This document shows positions 43,095 to 51,766 of a stretch of 64,000 bases of DNA, one piece after another. The DNA is from Candidatus Eremiobacteraceae bacterium (GTDB lineage: Bacteria; Vulcanimicrobiota; Vulcanimicrobiia; Eremiobacterales; Eremiobacteraceae), in NCBI GenBank assembly GCA_036511855.1, contig DATCBN010000004.1, forward strand, positions 96,118 through 160,117, in the 5' to 3' direction. The stretch's first letter is position 1. Every line of letters starts with the position of its first letter. A program made the translations under genes and the position numbers. The notes under the pieces were generated by a model. That model made no database searches and was not told the DNA's origin. It saw only the letters and a list, made by a program, of their open reading frames with translations.

Positions 43095-43811
43095 ATGCGC
43101 AACGCAATCGTCTCCGACATCCACGGAAACCGCACGGCTTTGAAGCGGTGTTGGCGGACTTGAAGCAGACTTCTCCTGATCTGATCTTCCACGGCGGTGA
43201 TCTCGCCAACTCGGGATCGAGCCCGGTCGAAATCGTCGACCGCATTCGCGATCTGGGTTGGCGCGGCGTGGTGGGCAACGCCGGCTAGATGCTATATGCA
43301 CCCGAATTGCTGACCGCGATTGCGGATCAAGCGCCTGCGATGCAGCCGTTCCGTGCCGCAATCCAGGCAATCGCAGTTGCCACGCGCGAAGCGCTCGGAG
43401 AAGAGCACCTAGCTTGGTTGCGTGCCTTACCGCACAAGCAAACGCACGGCCCCATTGCGCTTCTTCACGCAAGCCCCGATAGTTTTTGGCTCGCACCCGC
43501 ACACTATGTGGTCGATGCCGAACTAGAAGCGGCATTCGCACCGCTGAAGAAGCCCGGCGGTATACGCCCACATACATCGTGCGTTCATCCGGCGTTTGCC
43601 GAACATGACCGTCGCGAATTCCCGTAGCGTCAGTCTCTCATACGATGGCGATCGGCGCGCAGCATACTTATTATTGGATGATTCGACGCCGACGATCCGG
43701 CGCGTCGAGTACGATTTCGACCGCGACTGCAGGACTCTTTCAGCGTGCGGATATCCACACGCTAATTGGATCGCGAAAATCCTCGATAGCGCGCCTCAAC
43801 AACGTCCCTAG
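43095..43811 (+). pseudogene. Disrupted metallophosphoesterase
   Basis: Pieces of one calcineurin-like phosphoesterase occur in order in different frames. MRNAIVSDIHGNRTA starts at 43095. A frameshift near 43140-43150 leads to GFEAVLADLKQ and LIFHGGDLANSGS. A TAG at 43286 interrupts the frame where a GNTDEML-type sequence is expected, then MLYAPELLTAIADQ continues in the same frame. A second shift near 43560-43590 leads to VYAHIHRAFIRR, VANSRSVSLSYDGD and a normal end at 43811. With three lesions in 0.7 kb it cannot make an intact enzyme unless there are sequencing errors. Confidence 0.85.
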
Positions 43812-43871
43812 GTCTTTCGAATAACGCGCTTCATATGGAATCGCCCTCGTGATGCGCATTACAGGATGGGT

Positions 43872-43911
43872 CTTTTAGGCATGGTAATGGGCCCAGGACG
43901 AATGTTACGAT
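43872..43911 (+). promoter_or_regulatory. Conserved upstream element of propeller gene 2
   Basis: Matches the element at 42228-42266 over about 40 bp (GGCATGGTAATGG, CCCAGGACGA, then ATGTTACGAT), with one inserted base. The distance to the ATG (47 bases from the -10-like TACGAT) is almost the same as in the paralogue. Likely shared promoter/operator. Confidence 0.6.
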
Positions 43912-43958
43912 GACAACTCAAATGAGCGCTCGTCTAGACGGAGTCGCAATTGAATTCT

Positions 43959-44987
43959 ATGAGAAATGTGTTCATCGCAATCGCCGCTGGAGCTCTGCTT
44001 ATCGCAGGGTGCGGCGTCAAGTCCGTGATTCCCGCCGGCAATTTCGCGGGATCTCCGAACGGCATCAACGGACGCAGCGTCCACACTGCGGCCATGACCA
44101 TCACAGAAACGCCGGTTCCGCAAGCGAGTAGCGGTCCGACTGGAATCGTCACCGGACCCGACGGCAATATTTGGTTCACGGAATATTTCAAGAACAGCAT
44201 CGCCGTCTTCAACGTCACGACGAGCAAGATCAAGCACTTTCATATCACGACGGCCAACGCGCGGCCGGCCGGAATCACTGTTGGCCCGGACGGAAATCTG
44301 TGGTTTACAGAATCGATCGGCAACAAGATCGGTAAGATCACGCCGGCAGGTGTGATCACTGAGTTCCCGATCAATATACCGAAATCGGATCCCATCGGCA
44401 TCACGACAGGAGCCGACGGCAATCTGTGGTTCACCGAGCTCGACGGTAACCGGATCGTCAGCATTTCACCGACAACCGGAAACCTCACCGGCTTCCTCGT
44501 GCCGACGCCGCGCTCTCACCCGGCATTTATCACGCTCGGCCCGGACGGCGCGCTCTGGTTCACCGAAAATACCGCCGGTAAGATCGGCCGTCTGAACGGT
44601 CACTTCACGGAGTTCGCGCTTCCGATAGGAAGCAATCCTGAAGGCATCGTCACTGGTCCCGACGGGAACCTGTGGTTCACCGATGATGCGCTGAGCCAAG
44701 TCGACAAGATGACGACAGCCGGCGCGGTGACCACGTATCCCACGCTTACCGCCGCCGCTGTGCCGAGCAGAATCACCGTCGGTCCGTCGGACCTCGGCCC
44801 CGCGGCGCTCTGGTTCACGGAATCAGGCGCCAACAACATCGCAGAGGTCACAACTGCAGGCGTCGTGTCGGAATTCCCAGCTCCGACCCCGGCGAGCGGA
44901 CTCACCGGTATCACGCTTGGACCCAACAACACGGTCTGGTTCACCGAACACATCGCAAATAAGATCGGGACGGTTGCGGGCATCTAA
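43959..44987 (+). CDS. Lipoprotein beta-propeller, virginiamycin-B-lyase-like (paralogue 2)
   Basis: 342 residues: lipoprotein signal MRNVFIAIAAGALLIAGC (Cys18), a linker starting GVKSVIPAGN, and about seven WFTE repeats (GPDGNIWFTE, GPDGNLWFTES, GADGNLWFTEL and others). It is highly similar in order and sequence to the protein at 41155-42183, including SIGNKIGKITPAGVITEFP. ATG 43959 is preferred over an in-frame TTG at 43950. Presumably surface-anchored or periplasmic; ligand unknown. Confidence 0.8.
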   Translation: MRNVFIAIAAGALLIAGCGVKSVIPAGNFAGSPNGINGRSVHTAAMTITETPVPQASSGPTGIVTGPDGNIWFTEYFKNSIAVFNVTTSKIKHFHITTANARPAGITVGPDGNLWFTESIGNKIGKITPAGVITEFPINIPKSDPIGITTGADGNLWFTELDGNRIVSISPTTGNLTGFLVPTPRSHPAFITLGPDGALWFTENTAGKIGRLNGHFTEFALPIGSNPEGIVTGPDGNLWFTDDALSQVDKMTTAGAVTTYPTLTAAAVPSRITVGPSDLGPAALWFTESGANNIAEVTTAGVVSEFPAPTPASGLTGITLGPNNTVWFTEHIANKIGTVAGI

Positions 44988-45019
44988 CGCTCGAAATACT
45001 CGTCCACGCATCGAAGCGG

Positions 45020-45055
45020 CCGCGAGCGATCACCCCTAGGGGTGGTCGCTCGCGG
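45020..45055. terminator. Long near-perfect palindrome after propeller gene 2
   Basis: 17-bp arms around TA, with only one G-T mismatch, beginning 32 bases after the stop codon. The arms hold CCGCGAGCGATCACCCC and its complement. No T-run follows, so it may be a Rho-independent-like barrier, an mRNA 3' stabiliser, or a protein site. Confidence 0.55.
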
Positions 45056-45097
45056 CGTTCACAGGGGTTCTTCATTTTGTGTCGGAACGGCGACGCG

Positions 45098-45761
45098 ATG
45101 TCGCGCACCCGTCGTAGTTAGGCGAACACACCGATCATCGTCGGCTTCTGTCTGCTGCTCGGCGGTTGCACGGGAAAAAGCGTGCCGGCGGCCATCAACA
45201 GATTGGGACTCGCGTCGACCGCCCCAATCACCGCCGTCAGTCTCGGACGTGACGGCAGGGTCTGTTTTGCGATCGCGCATAATGGGCCCGGTCCCGGCGT
45301 CTCCTACGGTCAGGGAATCGGCGATCTCGGCGTCGATGCCTATCGAGGCGTGTGGGTGACGATGCCGTGCACCGCGTTTGGTTCGCGGTGCGGCGCCGGA
45401 TACGCACGTTTCGGCGGCGACTACGGTCCGCTGCACAAGATCCATCCTTTGGGAAAAGCCGATGGCGTGCCGCTCGGCATCGCGATGATGGCAAACGGCG
45501 GCGTGTGGATCGCCGAACAAAACACAAACGCGGTCGTCTCCGTTACGCCGGGCGACAAAGCAACTGTCGTCACCGCCCCCCGACCGGGCGTTCAAACCGG
45601 TTGGAGCGGAAGCCGACGGCCACGGCGGTGCCTTACTCGCAGGAGAGGAACACGGCAAGATCCTCGACGGCGATAATCGCGGCCGGATCCGCACGTACGT
45701 ATTGCCGGCCCGAGACTCGCAGATCTCATCGGTCAAAGTGGGTCGCGATGGGACCATTTGA
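45098..45761 (+). pseudogene. Disrupted propeller-type lipoprotein gene
   Basis: Frame begins ATG 45098 (MSRTRRS), hits a TAG at 45119, then continues as TPIIVGFCLLLGGCTGKS, a lipoprotein signal with lipobox GGC, followed by VSLGRDGRVCF, HKIHPLGKADG and GVWIAEQNTNAVVSV. At a run of six C (45576-45581) the frame shifts by one; after it RAFKPVGAEADGHGGALL, HGKILDGDNRGRI and VKVGRDGTI follow until a TGA at 45759 where the motif expects Trp. At least two nonsense codons and one frameshift make it a pseudogene, possibly a third, older paralogue of the neighbouring propellers. Confidence 0.75.
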
Positions 45762-45867
45762 GTTCACTTTGGCGTAATATGTGCGGCCCGGGAATCGCGG
45801 TTAATGCAGTTCGCGTTGCGGGACGAAGGCCGGTTTCGGAGCGCTTATCTCCTATCCCCTCGCATAT

Positions 45868-45896
45868 TTGACCCATTCGGGCGCCTTTGATATACT
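45868..45896 (+). promoter_or_regulatory. Sigma-70-type promoter of rpmA
   Basis: TTGACC at 45868-45873, a 17-bp spacer and TATACT at 45891-45896. This is the best -35/-10 pair seen in the window. It would start transcription near 45903, giving a leader of about 55 bases to GTG 45958. Confidence 0.8.
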
Positions 45897-45957
45897 ACCG
45901 AAGCTGTTTGAATCATCTGAATCAACCGTCGTCCCGAATGACAGACCGGAGAACCTA

Positions 45958-46242
45958 GTGTCTTTTCTGATCGATCTTCAACGCTTCGCCCACAAAAAGG
46001 GCCTTGGATCTTCGCGCAACGGTCGCGACTCCAATTCGCAACGCCTCGGCGTGAAGAAATTCGGGGGCGAAAAAGTCGGTGCCGGCAACATCATCTTGCG
46101 CCAGCGCGGCACCAAATTCTACCCCGGCGCGAACGTCGGCATGGGTAAGGATAACACGCTGTTCGCGCTGGCCGCCGGCATCGTCAAATTCGCACGCCGC
46201 GGCCGCGACCAGCAGGTCGTGGCGGTCGCTGCCGACGTTTGA
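45958..46242 (+). CDS. rpmA: Ribosomal protein bL27 with N-terminal extension
   Basis: 94-residue large-subunit protein. The core [26 protein letters not shown] and [19 protein letters not shown] are typical. Before it is [11 protein letters not shown], an extension matching the Firmicutes-type LQxFA motif that the protease Prp removes to expose the functional N-terminus. GTG 45958 is used, with GGAG upstream; an apparent longer start overlaps the promoter. rplU and prp, often beside rpmA, are not here. obg follows. Confidence 0.94.
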   Translation: MSFLIDLQRFAHKKGLGSSRNGRDSNSQRLGVKKFGGEKVGAGNIILRQRGTKFYPGANVGMGKDNTLFALAAGIVKFARRGRDQQVVAVAADV

Positions 46243-46283
46243 TCATCGCCGCCCGGGCTGACGCAGCCGGGCTCGTCCGCTAG

Positions 46284-47546
46284 ATGTTCGTCGACGAAGC
46301 TCACATCTCGGTTCGCTCCGGCAATGGCGGCAATGGCATCGTCGCCTTCCGGCGCGACAAATTCACGTCGCGCGGCGGACCGACAGGCGGCGACGGCGGC
46401 CGCGGCGGCTCCGTCTACTTACAAGCGGATTCGCAGCGCACGACGCTCATCGATTTCCGGCACAAGCGCATCTTCGCAGCCTCAAACGGCGAGGATGGCG
46501 CGGGCGACAATTGCCACGGCAAAGACGCCGAGGACATCATACTTCCGGTTCCCTGCGGCACGCTCGTGTATTCGAAAGGCGAATTGCTCGCCGATCTCAA
46601 CGAACCGGGCGCGACGGCGTTGATCGCGCGCAGCGGCAAAGGCGGCCTGGGCAATCAACACTTCGCCACGCCGACGCGTCAGACGCCGCGTTTCGCGCAA
46701 AAAGGCGAGCCGGGCGAAGAGTTCGAGCTCGACCTTCAACTTAAACTGTTGGCCGATGCCGGCATCGTAGGCGCCCCTAACGCCGGCAAGTCCACCCTCC
46801 TCGCGTCGGTTTCCGCCGCCCGCCCGAAGATCGCCGACTATCCATTCACCACGTTGCAGCCGCAGCTCGGCGTTGTGCAGATCGACGTTGACGCGAGCTT
46901 CGTGTTGGTCGACGTTCCTGGTCTGATCGAAGGCGCCAGCCAAGGTGCCGGCCTCGGCGACAAATTTCTGCGCCACGTCGAACGAACACGCGTCTTGATC
47001 CACCTCGTTGACGGCGGGCTTCCGCCCGACGAGGCGCTCGCGCAAATGGCGATGATCGAGCACGAGTTGGCCGATTGGAGCCCGCTATTGCTGCGCAAAC
47101 GGCGCATCGTCGCCGTTTCGAAACAAGATCTTCCCGATGCCGCCGAGACCCTGCGCGCGGTGCGCGAGAAGACCGGCGCTGAAGTGTTCGGCATTTCTGC
47201 GGCGAGCGGCTTAGGCATCAAGAGCCTGATGGGCGCCGCGTACGACGCCATCCTCACGGCGCGCACGGACGACCTCGAAACCGACGCCGGTGCCGTGCCG
47301 GTCCTTCATCCAAAAGCGAAAGCGCCGACGGCGGGTGTCAACGTGCTCAAAGAGGGCGCCGCGTACCGCATCGTCGGCACGAAGATCGAGCGCCTCGCGG
47401 CGATGACCGAGTTCGATTCGGAAGACGGCCGCGCTTACTTCGACCGCGTGCTGCAGCGCAGCGGCGCGCGCCGCAAGCTCGAAAAGCTCGGAGCGCAACC
47501 GGGCGATCGCGTTCGCGTCGGCACCGTCGAATACACGTTTTCGTAG
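46284..47546 (+). CDS. obg: GTPase Obg/CgtA
   Basis: 420-residue ribosome-associated GTPase. The Gly-rich Obg fold is N-terminal (SVRSGNGGNGIVAFRRDK, GGPTGGDGGRGGSV), then the G domain: G1 GAPNAGKSTLL, switch I DYPFTTLQPQLG, G3 DVPGLIEGA, G4 as SKQD (VSKQDLPDA) instead of NKxD, and a C-terminal OCT domain ending VRVGTVEYTF. It acts in 50S maturation and stress control. 41 bp after rpmA. Confidence 0.96.
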   Translation: MFVDEAHISVRSGNGGNGIVAFRRDKFTSRGGPTGGDGGRGGSVYLQADSQRTTLIDFRHKRIFAASNGEDGAGDNCHGKDAEDIILPVPCGTLVYSKGELLADLNEPGATALIARSGKGGLGNQHFATPTRQTPRFAQKGEPGEEFELDLQLKLLADAGIVGAPNAGKSTLLASVSAARPKIADYPFTTLQPQLGVVQIDVDASFVLVDVPGLIEGASQGAGLGDKFLRHVERTRVLIHLVDGGLPPDEALAQMAMIEHELADWSPLLLRKRRIVAVSKQDLPDAAETLRAVREKTGAEVFGISAASGLGIKSLMGAAYDAILTARTDDLETDAGAVPVLHPKAKAPTAGVNVLKEGAAYRIVGTKIERLAAMTEFDSEDGRAYFDRVLQRSGARRKLEKLGAQPGDRVRVGTVEYTFS

Positions 47547-47550
47547 CGAC

Positions 47551-48159
47551 GTGCGCGAGATTCGCCGGACCGGCATACTCGGTGGCACCTTTGATCCCGT
47601 GCACGACGGGCATATTGCGATCGCGCGCGGGGTGCTTGAGGCCGCGCCGCTCGATCGTGTTCTGTTCATGCCCGTGGGCGCACCAGCGCATCGCGAAACG
47701 CATGCCTCCGCCGCCGACCGCGCAGAGATGGTGCGCCTGGCGCTTGAGGGCGTTGATTCGCGCTTGCAATTCGATGCGACCGCACTCGACCAACCCGCAC
47801 CCGCTTATACCGTCGATACGCTTGCGCTCGCGCACAAGGCGTTTCCGGACGACTCGTTGTTTTTTATCGCCGGCGCGGATTCGCTCGCGCACAGCGCATG
47901 GCGCAGGCTTGACGAAGTGGCAACCGCGGTGGAGCGCTTCTACGTCGTGCCGAGGCGCGGAAGTTCTTGGGCAGACGTCGAGAGAGTGCTCGGTGACCTC
48001 AACCCAGCGTTGCGCGCGCGCTTCGTGCCGCTCGACCTCGCCGTAGACGACGTAAGCTCGAGCGAGATTCGGACTCGCGTCGCGGCAGGGCAATCGATCG
48101 ATAATTTGGTGCCGCATCGCGTGGCACGCTACATAGATCGCCGGGGGCTTTATAAGTAG
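47551..48159 (+). CDS. nadD: Nicotinate-nucleotide adenylyltransferase
   Basis: 202-residue NAD-synthesis enzyme: TGILGGTFDPVHDGH with the nucleotide-binding (H/T)xGH, PAHRETHASAADR, FFIAGADSLAH, YVVPRRGS and the C-terminal SSSEIRTRVAAG motif. It starts at GTG 47551, only 4 bp after obg, as often in obg-nadD operons. Confidence 0.95.
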   Translation: MREIRRTGILGGTFDPVHDGHIAIARGVLEAAPLDRVLFMPVGAPAHRETHASAADRAEMVRLALEGVDSRLQFDATALDQPAPAYTVDTLALAHKAFPDDSLFFIAGADSLAHSAWRRLDEVATAVERFYVVPRRGSSWADVERVLGDLNPALRARFVPLDLAVDDVSSSEIRTRVAAGQSIDNLVPHRVARYIDRRGLYK

Positions 48160-48342
48160 AGGCTAGTTGGTGCCGAAGGCGGGGAATGCGAACGTTCCCG
48201 TCGCAATCGGTCGAGTCGCTCGACGGGCGGCGGCAGCACCGAAACAACCTAGCAGCAAAATGCGGCACTGACCGACGATACGCAAGCGGTACTTGCGCGG
48301 CAATGGGTCGCGCGGCGATCTTTCGAACGGCACGGTTCCCAT

Positions 48343-48348
48343 TATAAT
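48343..48348 (+). promoter_or_regulatory. -10 box of lysA, possibly leaderless
   Basis: A consensus TATAAT lies only 7 bases before ATG 48356, so a start site at the usual distance would fall at the ATG itself. A weak -35 (TTTCGA near 48321) is at fair spacing. The core ATTATAAT is self-complementary, so a divergent use is also possible. Confidence 0.55.
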
Positions 48349-48355
48349 AGGACCA

Positions 48356-49642
48356 ATGGTTCCCCACAATTCCGAACATGTGGTCGTAGCACCGGTCCGG
48401 GCAGGCGCAAGCGTCCTTCTCGGCCTTTCTGTGACGTACGGCACACCACTGCTCGTCATCGACGAGCTCACGCTGCGGGGCGCCATGCGGCGTTTCTCCA
48501 CGGCGTTCGCTCGCGAAGGCTGGACGGCGTCGGTGACCTACGCCGGCAAAGCGCTGCTCGTCCGGGCGATCGCGCGCATCGCCAGCGAAGAAGGCTTGGC
48601 GCTCGACGTCTGCTCGCTCGGCGAATTCGAAACGGCCTTGCGGGCAGGTGTGCCGGCCGCCGATTGCATCGTGCATGGCTGTTGGAAGACCGCGGCCGAA
48701 CTCGATGCCGCGATTTTGAACGGGGCCCGCCACGTCGTCGTCGATCACCGCGCGGAGATCGACGAATTGGGCGCGCGCGCGAAAGCGGCCGGCACGACCG
48801 CCGATGTCCTCGTGCGCGTCAATCCCGGCATCGCTGCGCACACGCACGAACTTATCCGGACCGGCGCGCCGGATTCGAAGTTCGGCTTCGTCTTGAGCGA
48901 CGGGCAAGCGCTCGCAGCGGTGATGGCGGTCCTTGCTCATCCGAACTTGCGCTTCGCCGGTTTGCACTGTCACATCGGATCGCAGATCTCGGATCTCACG
49001 TCGTACGAAACCGAAGTCGACGAACTGCTCTCGTTCGCGCGCGATGTGCGACGGCACTGCGGCGCTCAATGCGAGGTCATCGACGTCGGCGGCGGCCTTG
49101 GCCTCGGCGCCGGCACGGCAGAGCTGACGCCCGAGAACTGGTCGGACGCGATCTTCAGCGCATTCGAACGTGGTCTCGCCGACGGCGAGCTTGCGCGCCC
49201 TCACATCTATGTCGAACCCGGCAGGGCGCTCGTGGCACAAGCCGGCACGACGCTGTACACGATCGGCGTCCGCAAGCGGTTGCCCGACGGCTGCGAGGCG
49301 CTCATCGTCGACGGCGGGATGTCCGACAATCCGCGACCTGCGCTCTACGCGGCTCGCTACGATGTGTCGATCGTCGGGCGCGAACACGAAGCGCCTGACG
49401 GTGAGTACACGATCTTCGGCCGGCACTGCGAAACCGACCGGCTTGTCGCGCGCGTACCATTGCCTGCGCCGCAAGCGGGCGATGTGCTTGCGGTAGCGGA
49501 CACCGGCGCGTATACGTATTCGATGGCGAGCAACTACAACCGGTTTCCGCGGCCCGCGGTCGTGTTGGTCAACGAAGGACGCGCTCGGCTCATCGCACAA
49601 CGCGAACCGCTCGAACACGTGCTGGATCTCGACGTCGATTGA
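48356..49642 (+). CDS. lysA: Diaminopimelate decarboxylase
   Basis: 428-residue PLP enzyme for lysine synthesis (alanine-racemase-like TIM barrel). PLP lysine in TYAGKALLVR (Lys65), PLP phosphate and substrate motifs HCHIGSQISD and EPGRALVAQAG, and the VADTGAYTYSMASNYN C-terminal motif are present. ATG 48356 is used because it follows the -10 box; upstream codons are not conserved-looking. Ends with the start of the next gene overlapping by one base (TGATG). Confidence 0.93.
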   Translation: MVPHNSEHVVVAPVRAGASVLLGLSVTYGTPLLVIDELTLRGAMRRFSTAFAREGWTASVTYAGKALLVRAIARIASEEGLALDVCSLGEFETALRAGVPAADCIVHGCWKTAAELDAAILNGARHVVVDHRAEIDELGARAKAAGTTADVLVRVNPGIAAHTHELIRTGAPDSKFGFVLSDGQALAAVMAVLAHPNLRFAGLHCHIGSQISDLTSYETEVDELLSFARDVRRHCGAQCEVIDVGGGLGLGAGTAELTPENWSDAIFSAFERGLADGELARPHIYVEPGRALVAQAGTTLYTIGVRKRLPDGCEALIVDGGMSDNPRPALYAARYDVSIVGREHEAPDGEYTIFGRHCETDRLVARVPLPAPQAGDVLAVADTGAYTYSMASNYNRFPRPAVVLVNEGRARLIAQREPLEHVLDLDVD

Positions 49643-50070
49643 TGCGCTCGCTGCACGTGGCGGCCTGCGCCGCGGCGTCCGTTCTCTGCTGCGCGATCGC
49701 GAGCTGCTCGCTTGGCGGCGCGAATCCCGACAATGCCGGAGCGCTCGACGACATAGCGCACGGCAGGAGCGGCGCGGAGGTCACGGTGGACGGCGCGGTC
49801 GTCCGCGTGCTAACGACGCAGGACGGCGCGCAAGGCGCCCACGAGCGCTTCGTCGTCGCGGTGCGAGCGGGCAACGACGAGCAAGATGTCCTCGTAGCCG
49901 ACAATATTTCGATCGGCCGCGCCGCGCCCATTCACCAAGGTGATACGGTGACGGTGCGGGGCGAACTTGCGATAGACCCGAGCGGACCTGTCATCCACTG
50001 GACGCACCACGACCCTCGCGGGCATCACGAATCCGGATTCGTGCGCGACAACGGTGTCCTCTATGACTGA
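49642..50070 (+). CDS. DUF3465-family lipoprotein
   Basis: 142-residue protein with a lipoprotein signal (AIASC lipobox, about Cys22) and a C-terminal domain with GAEVTVDGAVVRVL, HERFVVAVRAGN and the family's HWTHHDPRGHHESGF motif. DUF3465 proteins are small periplasmic OB-like proteins of unknown function. The signature WTHHDPRGHHxxG is intact. Start overlaps the lysA stop; a TTG two codons earlier is an alternative. Confidence 0.82.
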   Translation: MRSLHVAACAAASVLCCAIASCSLGGANPDNAGALDDIAHGRSGAEVTVDGAVVRVLTTQDGAQGAHERFVVAVRAGNDEQDVLVADNISIGRAAPIHQGDTVTVRGELAIDPSGPVIHWTHHDPRGHHESGFVRDNGVLYD

Positions 50071-50653
50071 GCGGCTCCGCGCGGTGAGCTTGGCATCGAG
50101 TTCGCCCCGAAGGCTAGCGTTGCTGCGCAGCGTCGGACTCGACGTCACCCTCTTGCGCAGCGAGTACGAAGAAGTCAACGAACTTGGTCCGGATGACGAC
50201 CCTCGGGCGCTCGCGCTCCGTCACGCGGACGGCAAAGCGTCGGCGGCGCAAGCCGGCGGTCCGCCCGTTCTCGTAGCAGCCGACACGATCGTGGTCGTGG
50301 ACGGTATATTGCTCGGCAAACCGCGCGACGAACCTGATGCGCGGCGCATGCTCGCGCTGCTCGCCGGCCGCGAACACGACGTCCACACCGCATTTGTCGT
50401 GCTCGACCGGTCGAACGGCTCGCGCGAACAAGGCGTCGAATCGGCGTGCGTACGCTTCGCCGCTCTCGACGATGAGCGGATCGCCCGCTACGTCGCCACC
50501 GGCGAGCCGATGGACAAAGCCGGCGCATACGGCATCCAAGGCAAAGGCGCGCTCAACGTCGTTTCCATCAAAGGCGATTTCTACGCCGTCATGGGCCTGC
50601 CGCTCGCCCGGCTCGACCAGGCTTTCGCAGCCCTTGGCTACGAATTGCTGTAG
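50063..50653 (+). CDS. maf: Maf-family nucleotide pyrophosphatase
   Basis: 196-residue pyrophosphatase (dTTP/UTP-type) thought to remove unwanted nucleotides and linked to cell-division control. Motifs: LASSSPRRLALLRSVGL, LVAADTIVVVDG, LGKPRDEPDARRML, GYAIQGKGA-like AGAYGIQGKGAL and SIKGDFYAVMGLPL. Start ATG 50063 overlaps the previous gene; an in-frame GTG at 50054 is possible. Directly upstream of mreB, as in many bacteria. Confidence 0.94.
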   Translation: MTERLRAVSLASSSPRRLALLRSVGLDVTLLRSEYEEVNELGPDDDPRALALRHADGKASAAQAGGPPVLVAADTIVVVDGILLGKPRDEPDARRMLALLAGREHDVHTAFVVLDRSNGSREQGVESACVRFAALDDERIARYVATGEPMDKAGAYGIQGKGALNVVSIKGDFYAVMGLPLARLDQAFAALGYELL

Positions 50654-50659
50654 GACGAG

Positions 50660-51766
50660 ATGAGCGGCTTTTTTGACCGCCTCTATGCGCGGTACGCGCC
50701 CGAGGTTGGCGTAGACTTGGGCACCGCAAATACACCTGTGTTCGTGCGCGGCGAAGGCGTGCGCTTTTCCGAACCCAGCATGGTCGCGATCGACACCGAT
50801 ACCGGCGAGATCATCACGGTCGGCGAAGGCGCGAAACAAATGCTCGGGCGTACGCCGCGCAACGTCACCGTGGTCCGGCCGATGCGCAACGGCGTCGTTT
50901 CCAACTTCACCTACACCGAGGCGCTGGTCCGGCGTCTGCTCGAGCGCGCGCTGCGCGGCCGGCCGCTCATCCCGCCTCGCGTCATGGTCGGCGTTCCCGG
51001 TTCGGCGACCGTCGTCGAAAAGAAAGCCGTCAAAGAAGCGGCGCTCGGCGCCGGCGCCGGCCGAGTTTATTTCGTCGAGCAAGCTATGGCTGCGGCGGTC
51101 GGGGCCGGCTTGCCGGTCCTCGAACCAAATGCGTCGGGCATCGCCGATATCGGCGGCGGCACCACCGAGGTCGCGGTCATCTCGCTCGGCGGCATCGTCG
51201 TCGGCAAGTCGCTCAAGCTCGGCGGCGACCGTCTCGATGACGCGATCATGGCGCACATCCGGGCGACGCGCGGGTTCATCATCGGCGAACGCAGCGCCGA
51301 ACAATTGAAGATCGCGCTTGGCTATTACGGGCGGCCGCTCGGACGGGCAAGCGTCTCTGCGTTCGGTCAGAACGTGCGAACGCGCGGGCCGGGAACGCTC
51401 GAGGTTCGCGAGGAAGAGATTGGCGCGGCAATCGCAGAGCCGTTGGGCGAAATCGTCGATGCGATCCGCGCGGTCGTGGAGCAGACCCCGCCGGAACTCG
51501 TGCGCGATCTTTCCGAGCGCGGACTTGTGATCGCAGGCGGCGGATCGCAGATCGCCGGACTCGCGGAAACGCTCAGCCTCGTGCTCAGATTGCCGGTACG
51601 GCGAGCCGAGAACCCGTTGCTCTGCGTTGCGCTTGGCACGGGCGAGATTTTGCGCGATCGCCGCCTGTTCGACACGTTGTTCCCCGCGTCCGTCTCGCTG
51701 ATCGGCAGGTGGTGGCGATTCCTTCGTTCTGGGATGAAAGAAAGCTCCTCGTTTTCCTCGCGTTGA
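50660..51766 (+). CDS. mreB: Rod-shape protein MreB
   Basis: 368-residue bacterial actin: phosphate-1 EVGVDLGTANTPVFV, the conserved RPMRNGVVSNF segment, phosphate-2 IADIGGGTTEVAVISLGG and the adenosine motif VIAGGGSQIAGLAE. About 25 residues longer than usual, the extra tail being SLIGRWWRFLRSGMKESSS, which overlaps mreC. It directs cell-wall synthesis along the long axis with MreC, MreD and PBP2 encoded next. Confidence 0.95.
   Translation: MSGFFDRLYARYAPEVGVDLGTANTPVFVRGEGVRFSEPSMVAIDTDTGEIITVGEGAKQMLGRTPRNVTVVRPMRNGVVSNFTYTEALVRRLLERALRGRPLIPPRVMVGVPGSATVVEKKAVKEAALGAGAGRVYFVEQAMAAAVGAGLPVLEPNASGIADIGGGTTEVAVISLGGIVVGKSLKLGGDRLDDAIMAHIRATRGFIIGERSAEQLKIALGYYGRPLGRASVSAFGQNVRTRGPGTLEVREEEIGAAIAEPLGEIVDAIRAVVEQTPPELVRDLSERGLVIAGGGSQIAGLAETLSLVLRLPVRRAENPLLCVALGTGEILRDRRLFDTLFPASVSLIGRWWRFLRSGMKESSSFSSR

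Noticed and set aside
45868..45957. N-terminal extension of bL27 from an upstream TTG
   Set aside because: The codons overlap the -35 and -10 boxes of the promoter, and the family begins at the GTG.
48163..48501. Minus-strand frame before lysA ending in FPAFGTN
   Set aside because: Overlaps the lysA 5' end, Arg-rich, no conserved motif; a bidirectional -10 box alone is not enough.
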